DNA from: Nymphaea colorata
Taxonomy: Eukaryota; Streptophyta; Magnoliopsida; Nymphaeales; Nymphaeaceae
Assembly: GCF_008831285.2 (NCBI RefSeq)
Contig: NC_045146.1
Span: forward strand, 6,336,972 to 6,400,971
Direction of reading: 5' to 3'
Length of the DNA: 64,000 bases
Program-made: the position numbers and the translations under genes
In this document: one piece after another, positions 39,720-51,675 of the stretch
Numbering within the stretch: the stretch's first letter is position 1
How the letters are laid out: every line of letters starts with the position of its first letter
Notes under the pieces: model-generated
Seen by the model: the letters and a program-made list of their open reading frames with translations, nothing else
Told to the model about the DNA's origin: nothing
The model's database searches: none

Positions 39720-41800
39720 ATGAATAGATGAAGCTCTTGCGGTAGGAATTGTGTTCGATGACAAGTCTGACACTTGCGTATTTTACAATGATTATGCACT
39801 AAGTCCCATATTTAGTGTTAGAAGGTGTAGGAATGATAAAAATGCAGAAGGCATCATTATGAGAAGGTCATTTATTTGTTTGAAGCAAGGTTGGAAGAAA
39901 CCAGATAAAAATATAAAGAAACATAGGATTGATACAAGATGGGTTGTGCAACTAAATTGGTGTTGGGAAGGACTCCCAATGAAAAATATTGCGTCAACAC
40001 ATTCACAAATGACCACAATAATCCATTGGCACCTCCTCACATGACTCGTATATTGGGCTCGCGTCGCAAGGTGTCGACATCCCATTCTACCATTGGAGAA
40101 CTAGCCAATAGCTCACAATTGTTTTGTGCAAGTTGATTGTCAACAAAATGTTCCATTCACACCCATTGATTATAGAAACCACATAAGGAGAAACAAGTTA
40201 GAATCCATGAAGGATTGAGAATTATGAGTCTTATTAGACTACTTGGATACAAAATCCAGCAAACACATGTTTTCTCAGTGTGGTTCAAGTAGATGAGGAT
40301 CACTATGCCACATATATCTTATTGGCATACTCAAGGTCAAGGGTAGATTATGAATGCTTCAATGATGTTCTTGTTTTTAACACATCCGTTAAGGCCGATA
40401 CCCAACAATGCTCCTTTGCCCAGTTTGTGGGGGTGAATCACCACTCTCAAAGTTGTATTTTTGGTAGTGGTTTTGTGTATGATCAACCCATGGATACCTT
40501 TGAGTGGTTGTTTAAGGCTTTGACCAAATCCGTGAATGGTAAGCACCCGAAGGTTGTACATACATATGGCGAAAATGAAATAGCAACAGTGTCTCACATA
40601 TTGTCAGATACACATCATGGACTTTGTTTGTGTCATGGTTTCCAAAACGCCACAAAGAGAACAAGCCATATACTGAATCACAAGATGGGTTTCATGGAGT
40701 GCTTTACATAATATACACTTGAGTGTGAAGATGCAGTTTGAGTCTGCATGGGAACAAATGATTCATGCCTATGACCTTGAAGAGAATGTTTGGCTTCAAA
40801 GGTTGTATAAAGATAAAGAAAAGTGGGCATTAGCATATGAAAGATAATACTTTCATGTAGGAAAGATAAGCACGCATGGAGTTGAGAGCATGCATGTTTT
40901 ACTAAAAAATGAAGTGTACTCTTGTTTGTCAATACACCGATTCATGGAACAATATGAATTATTTGTCGACGGTCTTATGTAGAATAAGTTTGAAGAAGAT
41001 GTCAAAACTACAATTCATGACCTCAAACTCTGAACATGAACGCAATGGCTAGAGCTATAACTATGTATACACCAACCACGTTCGAATGGTTCAAGTAGGA
41101 AGCAATCCACGTGACTAATTTCAGCCTAGAATTGGATATGCAGGAATCAAGCATGCGCAGGTATCATGTGGTATGACATGGAGAAGAGTCTCTTAAAAGG
41201 AATGTTGTGTATGTTACTTACTATGTTGATACCAATGCCATGCAACGATCTTGCAAGAAATATAAATTCAAAGGTATTTTATGTTGTCATGTACAAAAAA
41301 CACTTGATCCAGCGAATATTAAAGAAGTGCCTTACACATGTATCATGAAAAGATGGACGAAACACGAGAAGGTAGAGATATTGAAGAGGATGCCAGATAT
41401 TTCTTGTGATTAGGATCCTATACATTGCATCGTCTCCCGTTACCAGCTTCTATGCAGATCACTCATGGATGTTGGAGACTTAACAACACAAAATGGCCGA
41501 ACATTTGAATACATGAAGTACACAAATAAAGCACTAGACAAAGTGTTATCATTTGGTCACAACAATGGCATACAAAGAGCTAGTCTGAAAACACTAGACC
41601 GATCAGAGAAAAAGAAGAATGGTTTGAACATAAATACCATATTTGACAAGTCAAGCGTCAATGTTGTCAACCACAATGGAATACTACATACAGCAAAAAG
41701 TTTGAAGAGGAAGCAAGAATCTGATATAGTCACCATAGGACAAAAAAGTGCATTGGAGAATACTGGCAAGAGAAAGAAGAAGAAAAAATAACCATGTATT
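39720..41800 (+). pseudogene. FAR1/FRS-like (Mutator-type transposase family) pseudogene
   Basis: Intact members of this family have a FAR1 zinc-binding DNA-binding domain, a MULE transposase domain and a SWIM zinc finger. The FAR1 region is at 39751..40130: FDDKSDTCVFYNDYALS, FSVRRCRNDKN and RRSFICLKQGWKKP, then, in another frame, NEKYCVNTFTNDHNNPLAPPH. The MULE domain is at 40280..40710: DYECFNDVLVFNTSV, FVGVNHHSQSCIFGSGFVYD, TFEWLFKAL. The expected first catalytic Asp (FDT) reads Asn, and the expected TDGD reads TYGEN. Readable C-terminal sequence follows with stops. The SWIM-like finger (41240..41330) reads QRSC..LCCHV, so its first Cys is Arg. The tail ends in GKRKKKKK (about 41790). At least two frameshifts are present. 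Confidence 0.82.
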
Positions 41801-42339
41801 CTATAGGAACAACCAACCAATCTACCGAGTTATAAAAAGTGGAAAATCCTGGGGTTGAAACACCAGTTTTATCCAAGTGGCGGTTTGCTAATCTCTTGGT
41901 AAGTTTTGATATTTACCTGGATACTTTATGTAAGCCTATCATAACATATAAAATGTTTAATTGTCACAATGTTGTATGAATTTACTTCATCTCTAATATG
42001 AATAAGTGGACATGCTTCTTCATTGAACAGTCATCAGTTGTTAGTTGTATGGTTAGTTGTGTCATAATTTTTGCAATACTACCAGAAATTCATTGCGGAG
42101 TCAAGGTGCAATATCTAGGGTGATAGTTAGTTCAATAATTGCCATATAGCAAAGACAATAACTTTTATTTAAAATTGTTCTATACAGGTGATATTAGGAA
42201 ATATATATTAACTCCATAGCGGCATTAAATGAAATCTTGCACCTCATTCATCGGTTAGAGTCCCCCTCCCGTAGTACCTTTAGTTACCAATGAAGCATTT
42301 GAATGTAATACCTTCTCTAGAGATGGTTCTTAACTTCTT
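41801..42339. other. Spacer between FAR1-like and Ulp1-like fragments
   Basis: AT-rich sequence with no recognised domain. It separates the plus-strand transposase remnant from the minus-strand protease remnants. Confidence 0.4.
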
Positions 42340-42760
42340 CCTATGTAAATTTCGACTTTTGTCCGTGAGAGAGGTCTTCCAAAAATTTTATCACAAACAT
42401 GCCACAGTCATAGTTGTTTTATTGCTGGGCGTATTTGATGAAAATACATTGTAGTCATCTACACTGCAATAGAATACTTTTGCAAAAATACAATACTGCA
42501 AAATTATAGGAAATGGAGTCACGGTCATCCATAGGAAATCTCTTCAACTCAACAATACAATCCTCAACATGCATACAAATGCTGCAGCATCATAGGCTTG
42601 TTGTTTTTCATCAGAAAGGTCACAGAACTATACATGCATGAACATTTCTTCTTGGTTTCGATGACATTAGCATCCAATGTTTTGCAGACTCCCACAAACA
42701 AGGAAGAATGAACTAGAATGAAACACATAATTACAATCATATACTACAATTGAAATCAAA
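42340..42760 (-). pseudogene. Ulp1/C48 protease-like fragment, copy B
   Basis: Minus-strand readings are KHWMLM (about 42680), with the His and Trp of the C48 catalytic region, then RRN and a CMYSS-like stretch. NYDCGMFVIKFLEDLSHG (about 42420..42360) holds the catalytic Cys. In the intact family these residues belong to a SUMO-specific cysteine protease fold. Plant Mutator-like elements (the Kaonashi group) often carry such domains. Stops and frame changes lie between the two motifs. It is homologous at the DNA level to the fragment at 44220..44700. Confidence 0.6.
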
Positions 42761-43252
42761 TCATACAAGTTGAGTTTTTTGAAAAATGGAGAGACCATTT
42801 TGTATTCCGTTATTTCAAATGGAGTTTTTGCTTCCTCCCTCACTCTTTGGACCAACGCCAGCATTTGTCTAATCGTTCTGCACTGCCTAACCATATGCTA
42901 AATCCGATAGATGATCAACAATTTTTCAAAGTCTCCAAACGATTGTAACGTGGAATAAGTGCCATAAGAAATCTACCATAAAACATGAAGCAAGGTTATC
43001 TTAGCATGGTCTTGAAGCAATGACTCCAATACCTTTGCAAACTCATCGATAACCTGCATAACAATGGACCACACATGTGAAGCACCCACAATAAGGAGTA
43101 AAAATAGATCAAGAGATACTAGGGAATCACTGCATTATTGATCTCATTTCAAAGCCAAAAATTATCTTCAATCAAGGCCAAAAAAATCGTTCCTAAGGGG
43201 TCAAGCTCGTCTCAGCACACTTGTTTCTCTTGTGCTTCCCTACCTTCATTTG

Positions 43253-44004
43253 TTGGTTGGGCTCAAGCAGTTTTTGACCTGGTTCTCAACGTTGGGGTAT
43301 CCATTGCCATGGATCTTCTTCCTTCCTCTCTCTCCTTCCTCTCTCTCCTTCCTCCCTTATCCTTTTTTATTGCTGCAAAAGACTATTTCTAATGTGTGCT
43401 CTTTGTATACCCACCATTTGAAGGAAGCAACTTTTTGGCTTATTTTCAATAAATGATGTGTAAAACACATCAGACTGTTCGATTTGATTGCATTATATGA
43501 GGTGCCAGTCAGTGAAGTGATTTATGAAACGATGAAAATCTTTATGATATTTGAATCATGCCACTGTTCTACATCGATGGTTTACTTCTGAGTTTGATAA
43601 TGTGAAGACTGTTATAATATTCAGGGCAACTACTTGGTTAGGCTCAAGCAGTTTTTGACCTGGTTCTCAACATTGGGGTATCCATTGCCATGGATCTTCT
43701 TCCTTCCTCTCTCTCCTTCCTCCCTTATTCTTTTTTATTTCTGCAAAAGACTATTTCTAATGGTGCTCTTTATATGCCTACCATTTGAATGAAGCAAATT
43801 TTTTGCTTCTTTTCAATAAATGATGTGTAAACCACATTAGGCCATTTGATTTGATTGAATTATATGAGGTGCCAGTCAGCAAAGTGATTTATGAAACGAT
43901 GAAAATCTTTATGATATTTGAATCATGCCACTATTGTACATTGATGGTTTACTTTTGAGTTTGATAATGTGAAGACTGTTACAGTATTCGGGGAAACTAC
44001 TTGG
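43253..44004. repeat. Two-copy tandem repeat, 381 and 367 bp
   Basis: The copy at 43253..43633 is followed directly by 43634..44000, and a third start 'actacttgg' occurs at 43998. Shared words include 'ctcaagcagtttttgacctggttctcaac' and 'ggtatccattgccatggat', each spanning over 15 identical bases. Copy 2 lacks one 'ctctctccttc' block. The repeat lies between the two Ulp1-like fragments. Confidence 0.9.
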
Positions 44005-44219
44005 AATAGTGTGAAATGATGGTCCTATAATTAACAAATGGTATGACAACCGGTACATCATGTGGTCTAATAATTAACAAAAAGTGTGAATAGATGGCCC
44101 GATAATGAGCTCGCTATTTAGGAAATGAATATGCATTGTATTTAAAATAATACGACAGATTACACATGGTCAACTTTACAATGGATTGTTCTTGGAGGAG
44201 GAATTTGCTTGAGCATGTA

Positions 44220-44700
44220 GTGCTTTTTGTTTTTAGTATTCCATCAACATTCGGAGATGGTTTTGCGGAGATGGTTCGAGACATCTTCTTATATAAAAAC
44301 TGGCTTTTTCCTTTTGTGTAGATCTTCCATGAACTTCATCACAAACACACCACAATCATACGCATTGTTTCTCTATAGACATTTGACAATAAAGTTTGTG
44401 CAATCCTGGTTATGTTCATTCAACCATCTTTTCAAGAAATCACTTTGTCGAACAAGAATAACAATGAGGACATTGGAATATGAAATGTTGAATAATGAAC
44501 ATTAAAAACATTAATATGCACACCAATGCACATGCATCTTATGCTTGCTGCTCAGGGTCAATGTTGGTCATCAAATTGTACATCCGTAGATGTTTCTTCC
44601 TGTTATCGAAGACATGTAGCACCCAATACTTCAGTTCACTCTAGTGACAAGGTTTAATGAATTGGAAAAAACACAATTAGTGGAAACACATGTGAGGATA
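44220..44700 (-). pseudogene. Ulp1/C48 protease-like fragment, copy A
   Basis: The minus strand reads LKYWVLHVFDNRKKHLRMYN (about 44640..44580). This matches the HWVL..D block of the C48 family, but the catalytic His position is Tyr; the Asp is retained. YDCGVFVMKFMEDLHKRK (about 44360..44305) holds the catalytic Cys. Frame changes separate the blocks. With copy B it brackets a 381 bp tandem repeat, suggesting a segmental duplication within one Mutator-like element. Confidence 0.65.
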
Positions 44701-45780
44701 ATAAAAAACTATTGAAAATAAACATATTAGTTCAAAATCAATGACACTCACGTAACTTAGACAACAAATGAGTGTCTGATGGACTACATCCACAGTCACT
44801 TTGCATTTGTAGACCTAATCAAGGACTATGTTTGTTTGCAAGACTAACAATTCAAAGAAATATTATCAAAGCAAGAAAAATATAATAAGAAATCTAGATG
44901 GCAAAATTATCCCAGTGTGACCTATCTGAGACACCTCCAAATATGACACGAACTCATAAAGAACTTGCATAAGAACAATACCATTTATACACCCATCATA
45001 TTATTGTCCTTGTTAATGATGGTTTGCATCTGTGCACCTAGTTATTGATCTCCTGTTTGGGCTGGAGATCCCTTATAATGTCTTCAACCACTGAGGGATT
45101 AGTTCAAAGAATAAGCCTCGAGCTTCCTCGTGCCTACTTGTTCACTCTGTTTGCCCCATCCTTTCCCCATCTTTCCCCTTGCACCTAAGAAACACTCCCT
45201 CTAGCCTTCTTGAGCTTGACATCGGTTTCTTCCTTACTCTGTCCCTCCACTTCAGTTGAGTGGGTGGCCTTTTATCCTGTTCTGGCTCAAGGGCATCCAT
45301 GATGACAATTGTCTTCCTCCTCCTCCTCGATGATTATTTGCAAATGCTAATGCATTGTTTGCTCTCCTTCTCATTGTTGATTATCTATAGATGTTTGTGC
45401 ACAAGTTCTCCCACCTTCTCGATGTAGGCTAGTCTCGCTTTCCTTCTCCTCTTTCTTATAGGTGTTGGATTACTTTAAATCTTGATGTGAAAAAAAATGA
45501 GATAAAGCTACCCCAAGCAAGTGATAGCTGCCAATAGATCGTGGGTAATGAAGCTCGCCCATACTCTTCATGACACAATGCTAGATGGGTAGGATTTTAG
45601 GACTGTACACTCTTTCGATGATATTGTGCAGCAACATTCCCAATCAGAGTAAAGTTGACATCATATACAATCGGCCATGTAGTCACCCTATGGCTTGTCC
45701 AATCGACAAGATTGATAGGCAACTGTAAGACTGTGCTCCCAAGATTGCCTCATGTCGTCCTGAATCAGCCATAGGTTCAC
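44701..45780 (-). other. Probable decayed interior of the Ulp1-carrying element
   Basis: The minus strand near 45350..45150 reads as a charged, Glu/Lys-rich low-complexity stretch (IIIEEEEEDN, STEVEGQSKEETDVKLKKARG). Such sequence is common between the N-terminal and protease domains of Ulp1-type element proteins. It is interrupted by stops. The assignment rests on position and composition only. Confidence 0.35.
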
Positions 45781-45789
45781 CATCATCCA

Positions 45790-46960
45790 CTTCCTCACTA
45801 CACATGTCAACTGACAGTTTGACTCTTATTCTTCCTAACGACATGTTTCTACCAGCAGATCAAGGTATAAAACATGCAACCATTCCATCGACATCTGACC
45901 ACACAACTGATCGGTTGTGCTCCATGCAGGCCAATGTTGGACTGACTGTACCCCAAATCAGGAAAAGTGCCCAAAAAAATAGTGTCACCTTTCTATTGGC
46001 CACTCAATTGCCTTCTCCTATTCCAAACAACCAGTTTCTACCGGCAAATCAATGTATAACACATGTGACCATTTCACCAACTTCCTACTGCATAGCTGGC
46101 ATCCTCTAATCCAAATTAATGAGTAGGGAGACCAAAAAAACATGATCAGTCATATCACCACGCTACATCGGCCATAGTCGTACCCATAATCACTAGGTAC
46201 TAGGTCCCCTAGAGATGAAACAGCTAGATTTTGTTGGTGATGCTATGGGCAATCGCATTCTTTTTTGTTTCCTTTGCACTTCTTGGCCAACCATCACTAG
46301 TAGGGCAACATACTCGAGCTTCCTGTGCGTCGATTAGTTTACCTATTGGAGAATGCAATGCCACGCTGACCAGCTATGCTCCATATAGGCATCTATTGGA
46401 CAAAACCTGTTTGTACGACAACAATCTTCTCTCAAGTAAGTAGGTGGGTGTCTCCAAAGAAGGAAAAGTGTAGAAAAATAGTGTTGCCACTAGGATCACC
46501 CCAATTTGGCCTCAATCGGCCACACGATCCCCTCCTCCTCTTCCAAACAACTTGTTTCCACCAGTGCATATAATTTGCAACCATTTCACTGATTTCTAAC
46601 CGCCAAGCTGGCATCCACCAATCCACATTCATGAGTAGAATCACTAGGAAAGCTCGATCAAATATATTGTCCCCCTACATTGGCTATAGTTGTTCCACTA
46701 TCACCCTGTAACAGGGCAACATACTCAAGCTTCTTATGCACTGATTGGTTTGTATATTGCAATTCTCATCAGCGACAAGAGCAAGGATGCAATGACACAT
46801 TGACTGGTTATGCTCCATGCATGCCACTATTGGACTACTGGACACGAACTCATTCTACAAAACTTGTCTTCTCTCATGTAAGGAAGTTGATGTCCCCAAA
46901 TAGGAAAAAGCACCAGAAAACAATATTGCATCCAGCAGCATTGATCTATTGTGGTTCTTT
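45790..46960. repeat. Degenerate tandem repeat, about three copies of ~450 bp
   Basis: Recurring landmarks define the copies. 'tgctccat..aggc.a.t.ttgga' occurs at about 45918, 46377 and 46812. 'ttccaaacaac..gtttc.accgg' occurs at about 46020 and 46548, with a relative at 45838. 'gcaacatactc.agctt' occurs at 46307 and 46716. The spacing is 435 to 460 bases and the copies are strongly diverged. Open frames at 45804..46109 and 46231..46573 are by-products of the repeat. Confidence 0.65.
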
Positions 46961-47400
46961 GTACGATACTATGTGTGACACCAATATGCTAGCAAAACCC
47001 TTTTATTTCGTTGTGATTATTTGTGAGACAAACAATTAACAGTTAGAAAATAATGCAATGTGATATATAGCATGATTGTTTGTGTTGTACTATGTATGCA
47101 TCCATTATACAATCCAATACTATTGATTTTTCTATGGCTCTTTGTGTGATACTATTTCTCACACAAACATGCATGCCAAACTACATACACAAACTTGAAG
47201 TTCGAATTAGTTATAAAACCTTTAAAAACTTTGATTCTGTTTGAATCATCAAGCAATACTCTATGTGACATCAATACAACTGTAATACCATTTGATTTTG
47301 TAGTGAATCATCGAACAATACTATGTGTGACACCACCATGCACGTATGTCCCATTGAATTTGAGTGATTCATTGTGTGGTACTATGCATGGCAAAACTAT
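46950..47400. repeat. Degenerate short repeat built on 'tactatgtgtgacacc'
   Basis: Variants of 'gtgtgatactatgtgtgacaccaatatg' occur at about 46960, 47088, 47150, 47255, 47312 and 47378, separated by 60 to 130 bases. No gene is seen. Confidence 0.55.
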
Positions 47401-48150
47401 GCACACCCAGTTAATTGCAATCAATTGTTTCGAACAAAGTTGATATCAATCTATTTTGGACAAGTACAAAGCAAGGACAATATTCTGGTAATTAGTTCTT
47501 CAAATATTATATTAATAATGAATTAAAGGTAAGATAGTAATTTGCATTTATTTTTGTTCCATCGATTGTTTCATAAACCAGCAACAAACTTTCATATTGT
47601 TGTGATGCATCTCTTACACACTATGGTGCATATTGTCCATATTCTTATTCAATTTCTTTAGTTCTTGCAACAAGTGTAATGAGATGTTGCTTGAGTTATT
47701 GATTTCCTCGTGCTGTGCATCCAGAGGACGAGGCTAGCTTGAGGAGGTGACAATCATAGGCAATGGAAGAGGATGAATCTTGGGTACCAGACTGTGAACA
47801 TGACCACTAGACTGGCCTGCAACTATGATAGGAACCTTGGAGAAAGCCATGTGCTAGGGGGCTTCGTTGGTTTGATTTCGATCATTGAATGTAGTGTTCG
47901 ACATGCACTCTTCCTAGTGGGGTACTCCAACCTATAGGTTCCAACAGGACATGGCTGCAATATCTGCCAGTAAAGCTTGTACTACCCTAGTACCCATCAT
48001 ATGGATGCACCTCGACAGGTCCCTTCTCCCAATCCTCCAATTCTCTAACAAACAGAACTCATCTTTCCTCCACATATTGGAAACCACCTTTGTTCTTTAT
48101 CTTGTTGTGTTATCATTGTAGCTTTGGAATAGACTAACCTTTTTCGGCCT
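47401..48150. other. Non-coding spacer
   Basis: No recognised domain. It lies within the presumed Ulp1-carrying element. Confidence 0.3.
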
Positions 48151-48249
48151 CTCGAAGAACTCGATTGGCATGCTTCATCGTTACCTCGTTCATGGACATC
48201 AACTAGATATCTCTGCATGACTCCCTCATAGCCTCTCGAACTTCTGCCA

Positions 48250-48900
48250 TATCCTCATGTTCACTCTCCCTATACGGTCTTCAGGTAACTTGCACATAAA
48301 ATAGGTCCTAAAAATTTAGTAATTGTCGCATTTCTTCTATCGACATGATTATGTACATGTTTGAACATTATCACCTCTATTATTTTATTAGCACGATCTA
48401 GATCACAGTAATCCTCTCGTGTAGCATGTGTCAACCGTACCATTATTGGGAAGGCACCAGCATTTGGAGATGCAAACTTTGGACGCACACAAGGTACATG
48501 CTCCCACATCTGGGCCTGCAAAGATGACATGTATGTGTATTTAAGTGTGAACTAAGACAATGTGTGTATTTAATCTATACCTATTTCAATGGTCGAAACC
48601 CTATGATGATTTGGGTGCCCTATTGCAATCAGTGGAGATGGCTGAATAAATGAGCCAACATCGCTGCACCCATGCGTTGTCTATTGCCGCCAAGTCTTCG
48701 ATGAATTGTAGGTACCTTCAGCTCATTCATCTAGGAGTCCATTTCTTAGCGAGAGCGTAGATGGGCTTTCACGACATGACAAACCAGTAGTTATCTAGGA
48801 CCCTGCCAAAGTGCATGCTCTGGAATTTGTCATTCTAGTAGTTGCAGAGCAGATCGTGCCAAATAGGACATTGTGCCACTAAATGCACCTATATTTCTTT
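48250..48900 (-). pseudogene. Possible plant-mobile-domain / DUF1985-like fragment
   Basis: The minus strand reads SLQAQMWEHVPCVRPKFAS (48530 downward), resembling the 'LQ.W..E..P...P.F' block of plant mobile domain proteins that accompany Ulp1 in Mutator-like elements. Further upstream, FGRVLDNYWFVMS and KPIYALAKKW are readable at about 48810..48740. Stops divide the reading. The family call is tentative; the alternative is unrelated low-quality coding sequence. Confidence 0.4.
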
Positions 48901-49326
48901 TACATGAAAAGAATTTTTTGCCCACATAACATAAATAACTTCTAATGGACACACCATTACACTATTTATTGCAACAATATCGTACCTCAAACTACAAAAT
49001 AAAGCAATCATACCTCGAAGAAGCATCATCAATGGTGGTCACCAACCTAGTTCGATGTATTTGACCGGCTGCTTTTCTTCGCTACAAGAAGGTGTATATC
49101 CAAGTGTCAGTCCTCATCCTCTCCTTCCTTTGGCCCTGTTGTTCTTGCCTCTTCCTCTGGCCTCCATAGATGGTCATCTTCCGCATGCAACTCTTCCTCT
49201 ACCTATCTTCTTTTTACTGAACATCTTCCTTCACCTCCTATACTTTGTCTACCTCTCTCACCAAGAAAGTGCAATCTGTCTCTTCTTCCCCTCTTTTTTT
49301 ATGACGAGTTGCTCAAAGAGACAAGT

Positions 49327-49877
49327 ATGTTAAGAGTCACCACCGACTCAAGAGTCATCACCGACTCTCACGAACCATCTTGAGCCTTCTCTCTTTAAGT
49401 CGGTGGCTACTAAAAGTAGTAATAAAAAATTAAAACAAAAATTAATGAGAAGTCGGTGGAAGCATCCACCACCGACTTCCTCTCCCTATAAATAAGGATG
49501 ATGGGTATGTAAGTGAGTGTGTAAAAAATTGTGAGTTGAGTGTGTGTGAAAAGAAAGAGTGTCTTGAGTGGGTGTGCTCACTTCGTGAGCTGCTTGGGTG
49601 GTACGAGTGCAGCAAGGTGTGTAAGTGGGGTAGCTCATTACATGAGCTAGTGAGGTGAGTCTTTCTTAGACTCTTGGTGTTCATGTAATATTTTATTATT
49701 AAAAATAGCAAGTTCATTTTGTGAATTTCGTTGGTGTTGTTATTAAGTTGTTATTAAGTACATTCTGCCAAAGTTATTATTGAGTATCATTTTGGACATC
49801 GAGACTCTGCTGGATTTTTTCCGCATAAATTTGAGTTCGGATTTGAGTTATATATAGGGTCCGCATCACACATTTTC
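49327..49877 (+). mobile_element. Possible short solo LTR or TRIM-like insertion
   Basis: The stretch starts TGTTAAGAGTC and may end GCATCACA. It has a TATA box (TATAAATA, 49487..49494) in a C/T-rich context and two small hairpins downstream (near 49580 and 49635). An AT-rich polyadenylation-like region follows at about 49690. An inverted pair 'gtcggtgg..ccaccgac' precedes the TATA box. No target duplication is clear, so the boundaries are uncertain. Confidence 0.4.
49487..49494 (+). promoter_or_regulatory. TATA box of the LTR-like segment
   Basis: TATAAATA in the context 'tctcccTATAAATAagg', about 160 bases from the presumed TG start. Confidence 0.4.
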
Positions 49878-49999
49878 CAGCAAAGTATCTCCTGGATCTG
49901 TTCGTCAAAATTCCTATCACCTTCGTCATCTTCCCTCTCTACCTCCACTCCACATGCTTGGCTTCCGCTACTTGCTTCCCTTTTTCCTCATCCCCCGAT

Positions 50000-51600
50000 C
50001 CTTCATTCTCCAACAGTAGATTTTCGTCTATACATTCTATTCAATCTACCCCTGCCCATGGTTGGTAGCAACATATTGGACCAGTAACTCTTCATGTTCT
50101 TGCATCTCTTCTAGGTTGAGCTCGGATTCTGCAACAACAGTTCATCAAATAAATTTTGAGACCGAGCTGGCTTTGTGTATTTTTCAGCAAGCACCCCAGT
50201 CATGCTCCATGCTAGCCAGGAAATCAAGTGTATGCATACCAAATGTTGTGCATTATTCCTTTTATGATAGTCAGTGTGATATTGCATCTGGTGTGCAATA
50301 ATGTCGACGTAATTCATGCAATCAACTACCAAACGAAGAACCCTTATGTTGAATACATATGTTGTTCGAACGGTGGGTGGGTTGCGGAAAAGTGAAAAGG
50401 AGAATGAAGATTTAGGCAAGGAAACTACCTGTCCATTGCGTTGATAAAAGTTTGAAATGACGAAAGTGACGGCAATGATCAAACAGATCTTCAAGCCTTC
50501 GAGAGGTATTTGTTCTTTTCAAGAGGTGATCATGGAAAGTGAGTTATGATGTCAAACTAAACCATTTGAGAGAAGCTCACAATGGTGGGGTGGGAGCTGG
50601 GATGGTAGTCTCATGGCCAAGTGGGAGTGTTGGGCTTATGGCCATGAGCCATGCCCTTAGCCAATGTAAAGAGTGAGAGGACCCACTCAGTCTTTATAAA
50701 GGCTGCTACAATATTGATTACCAGATATAAAAGCTGTGACTAAATTAAACAGTATTAATTGAATATATTAAAGTAGTTGGCCTTTCGACTGCCTAAGACT
50801 GACCTGAAGGGAAAACCAAGGCATGCTACTTATCATATAAATTTAGAGGCCCTATGAGGAGCATCTGAGATAGATCATTCTTATGATCTGGGCTCCCCGT
50901 TCCCTTGAACCCAACCGTTAAATCATAAAAGTCGCCATTTTTGTTGTTATTTTCTCTCTTTCTTGTTTTGTTTCGTGTTAAAGGTTGCATTTGCTTATGG
51001 TGCTGCAGGGTCGCTGGTGCTTCGTTTTAGATCATGGGAGCTGCTGCTAAACGTCCCAACATAAGTTGAATCTGTCTCATTTCAAGGGTGAAAACCTAAG
51101 AGTTGCTTTTTGTAGTAAGATGCATAAAATGCTTTTGATTTTTCGCCACCTCTGTGTAGTCACTTTCGCTTGAGATATATAAATAGAAGAATCGTTGCCC
51201 CGATAAGTCGAGCACAATGATTGTGGCGCGTCCAGTTTAGGGGAAATGTGGGTCACGTGTATAATGAAGGCTTGAGCAATGTCAATTATATTTATGGGAT
51301 CGATGCAGTATGTCAGCCGATATGCCGTATCACTTTATATTTTTATTTTGAATTTAGAAATAATAAAAGTATGTTAACTTTGTTTAAAATTTAAGGAAAA
51401 CAAACTCGTACTACGAAGGGATCGATAGAATACTCATCTGCCCATGTGCTCGAAAAGGAGCAATATTAACAATATTGCGCTTGATGAAAGTAGAGCCGTT
51501 TAAGTTTTACGAGTCTGTTTCCTTTTTATGTCTACTTTTCTTGGGATATCGAAACGCCAAAGTAGAGCCGTTTAAGTTTTTCCACACCAAACAAGAGAGG
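50000..51600. other. Intergenic stretch without recognised genes
   Basis: The 127-codon minus-strand frame at 50111..50494 could be a remnant of the Ulp1-carrying element, but I recognise no domain. From about 50760 the base composition and lack of repeats suggest ordinary single-copy intergenic DNA downstream of the tubulin gene. Confidence 0.4.
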
Positions 51601-51675
51601 CCTAAATGATATGGATGGGGTTTTACATTTTTCCAACCTACGCATTTAAGCGTCAGGAAACAAATATTTTACTTT

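Noticed and set aside
41557-41820. Minus-strand 87-codon frame rich in Phe
   Set aside because: It is the antisense of the Lys-rich tail of the FAR1-like pseudogene.
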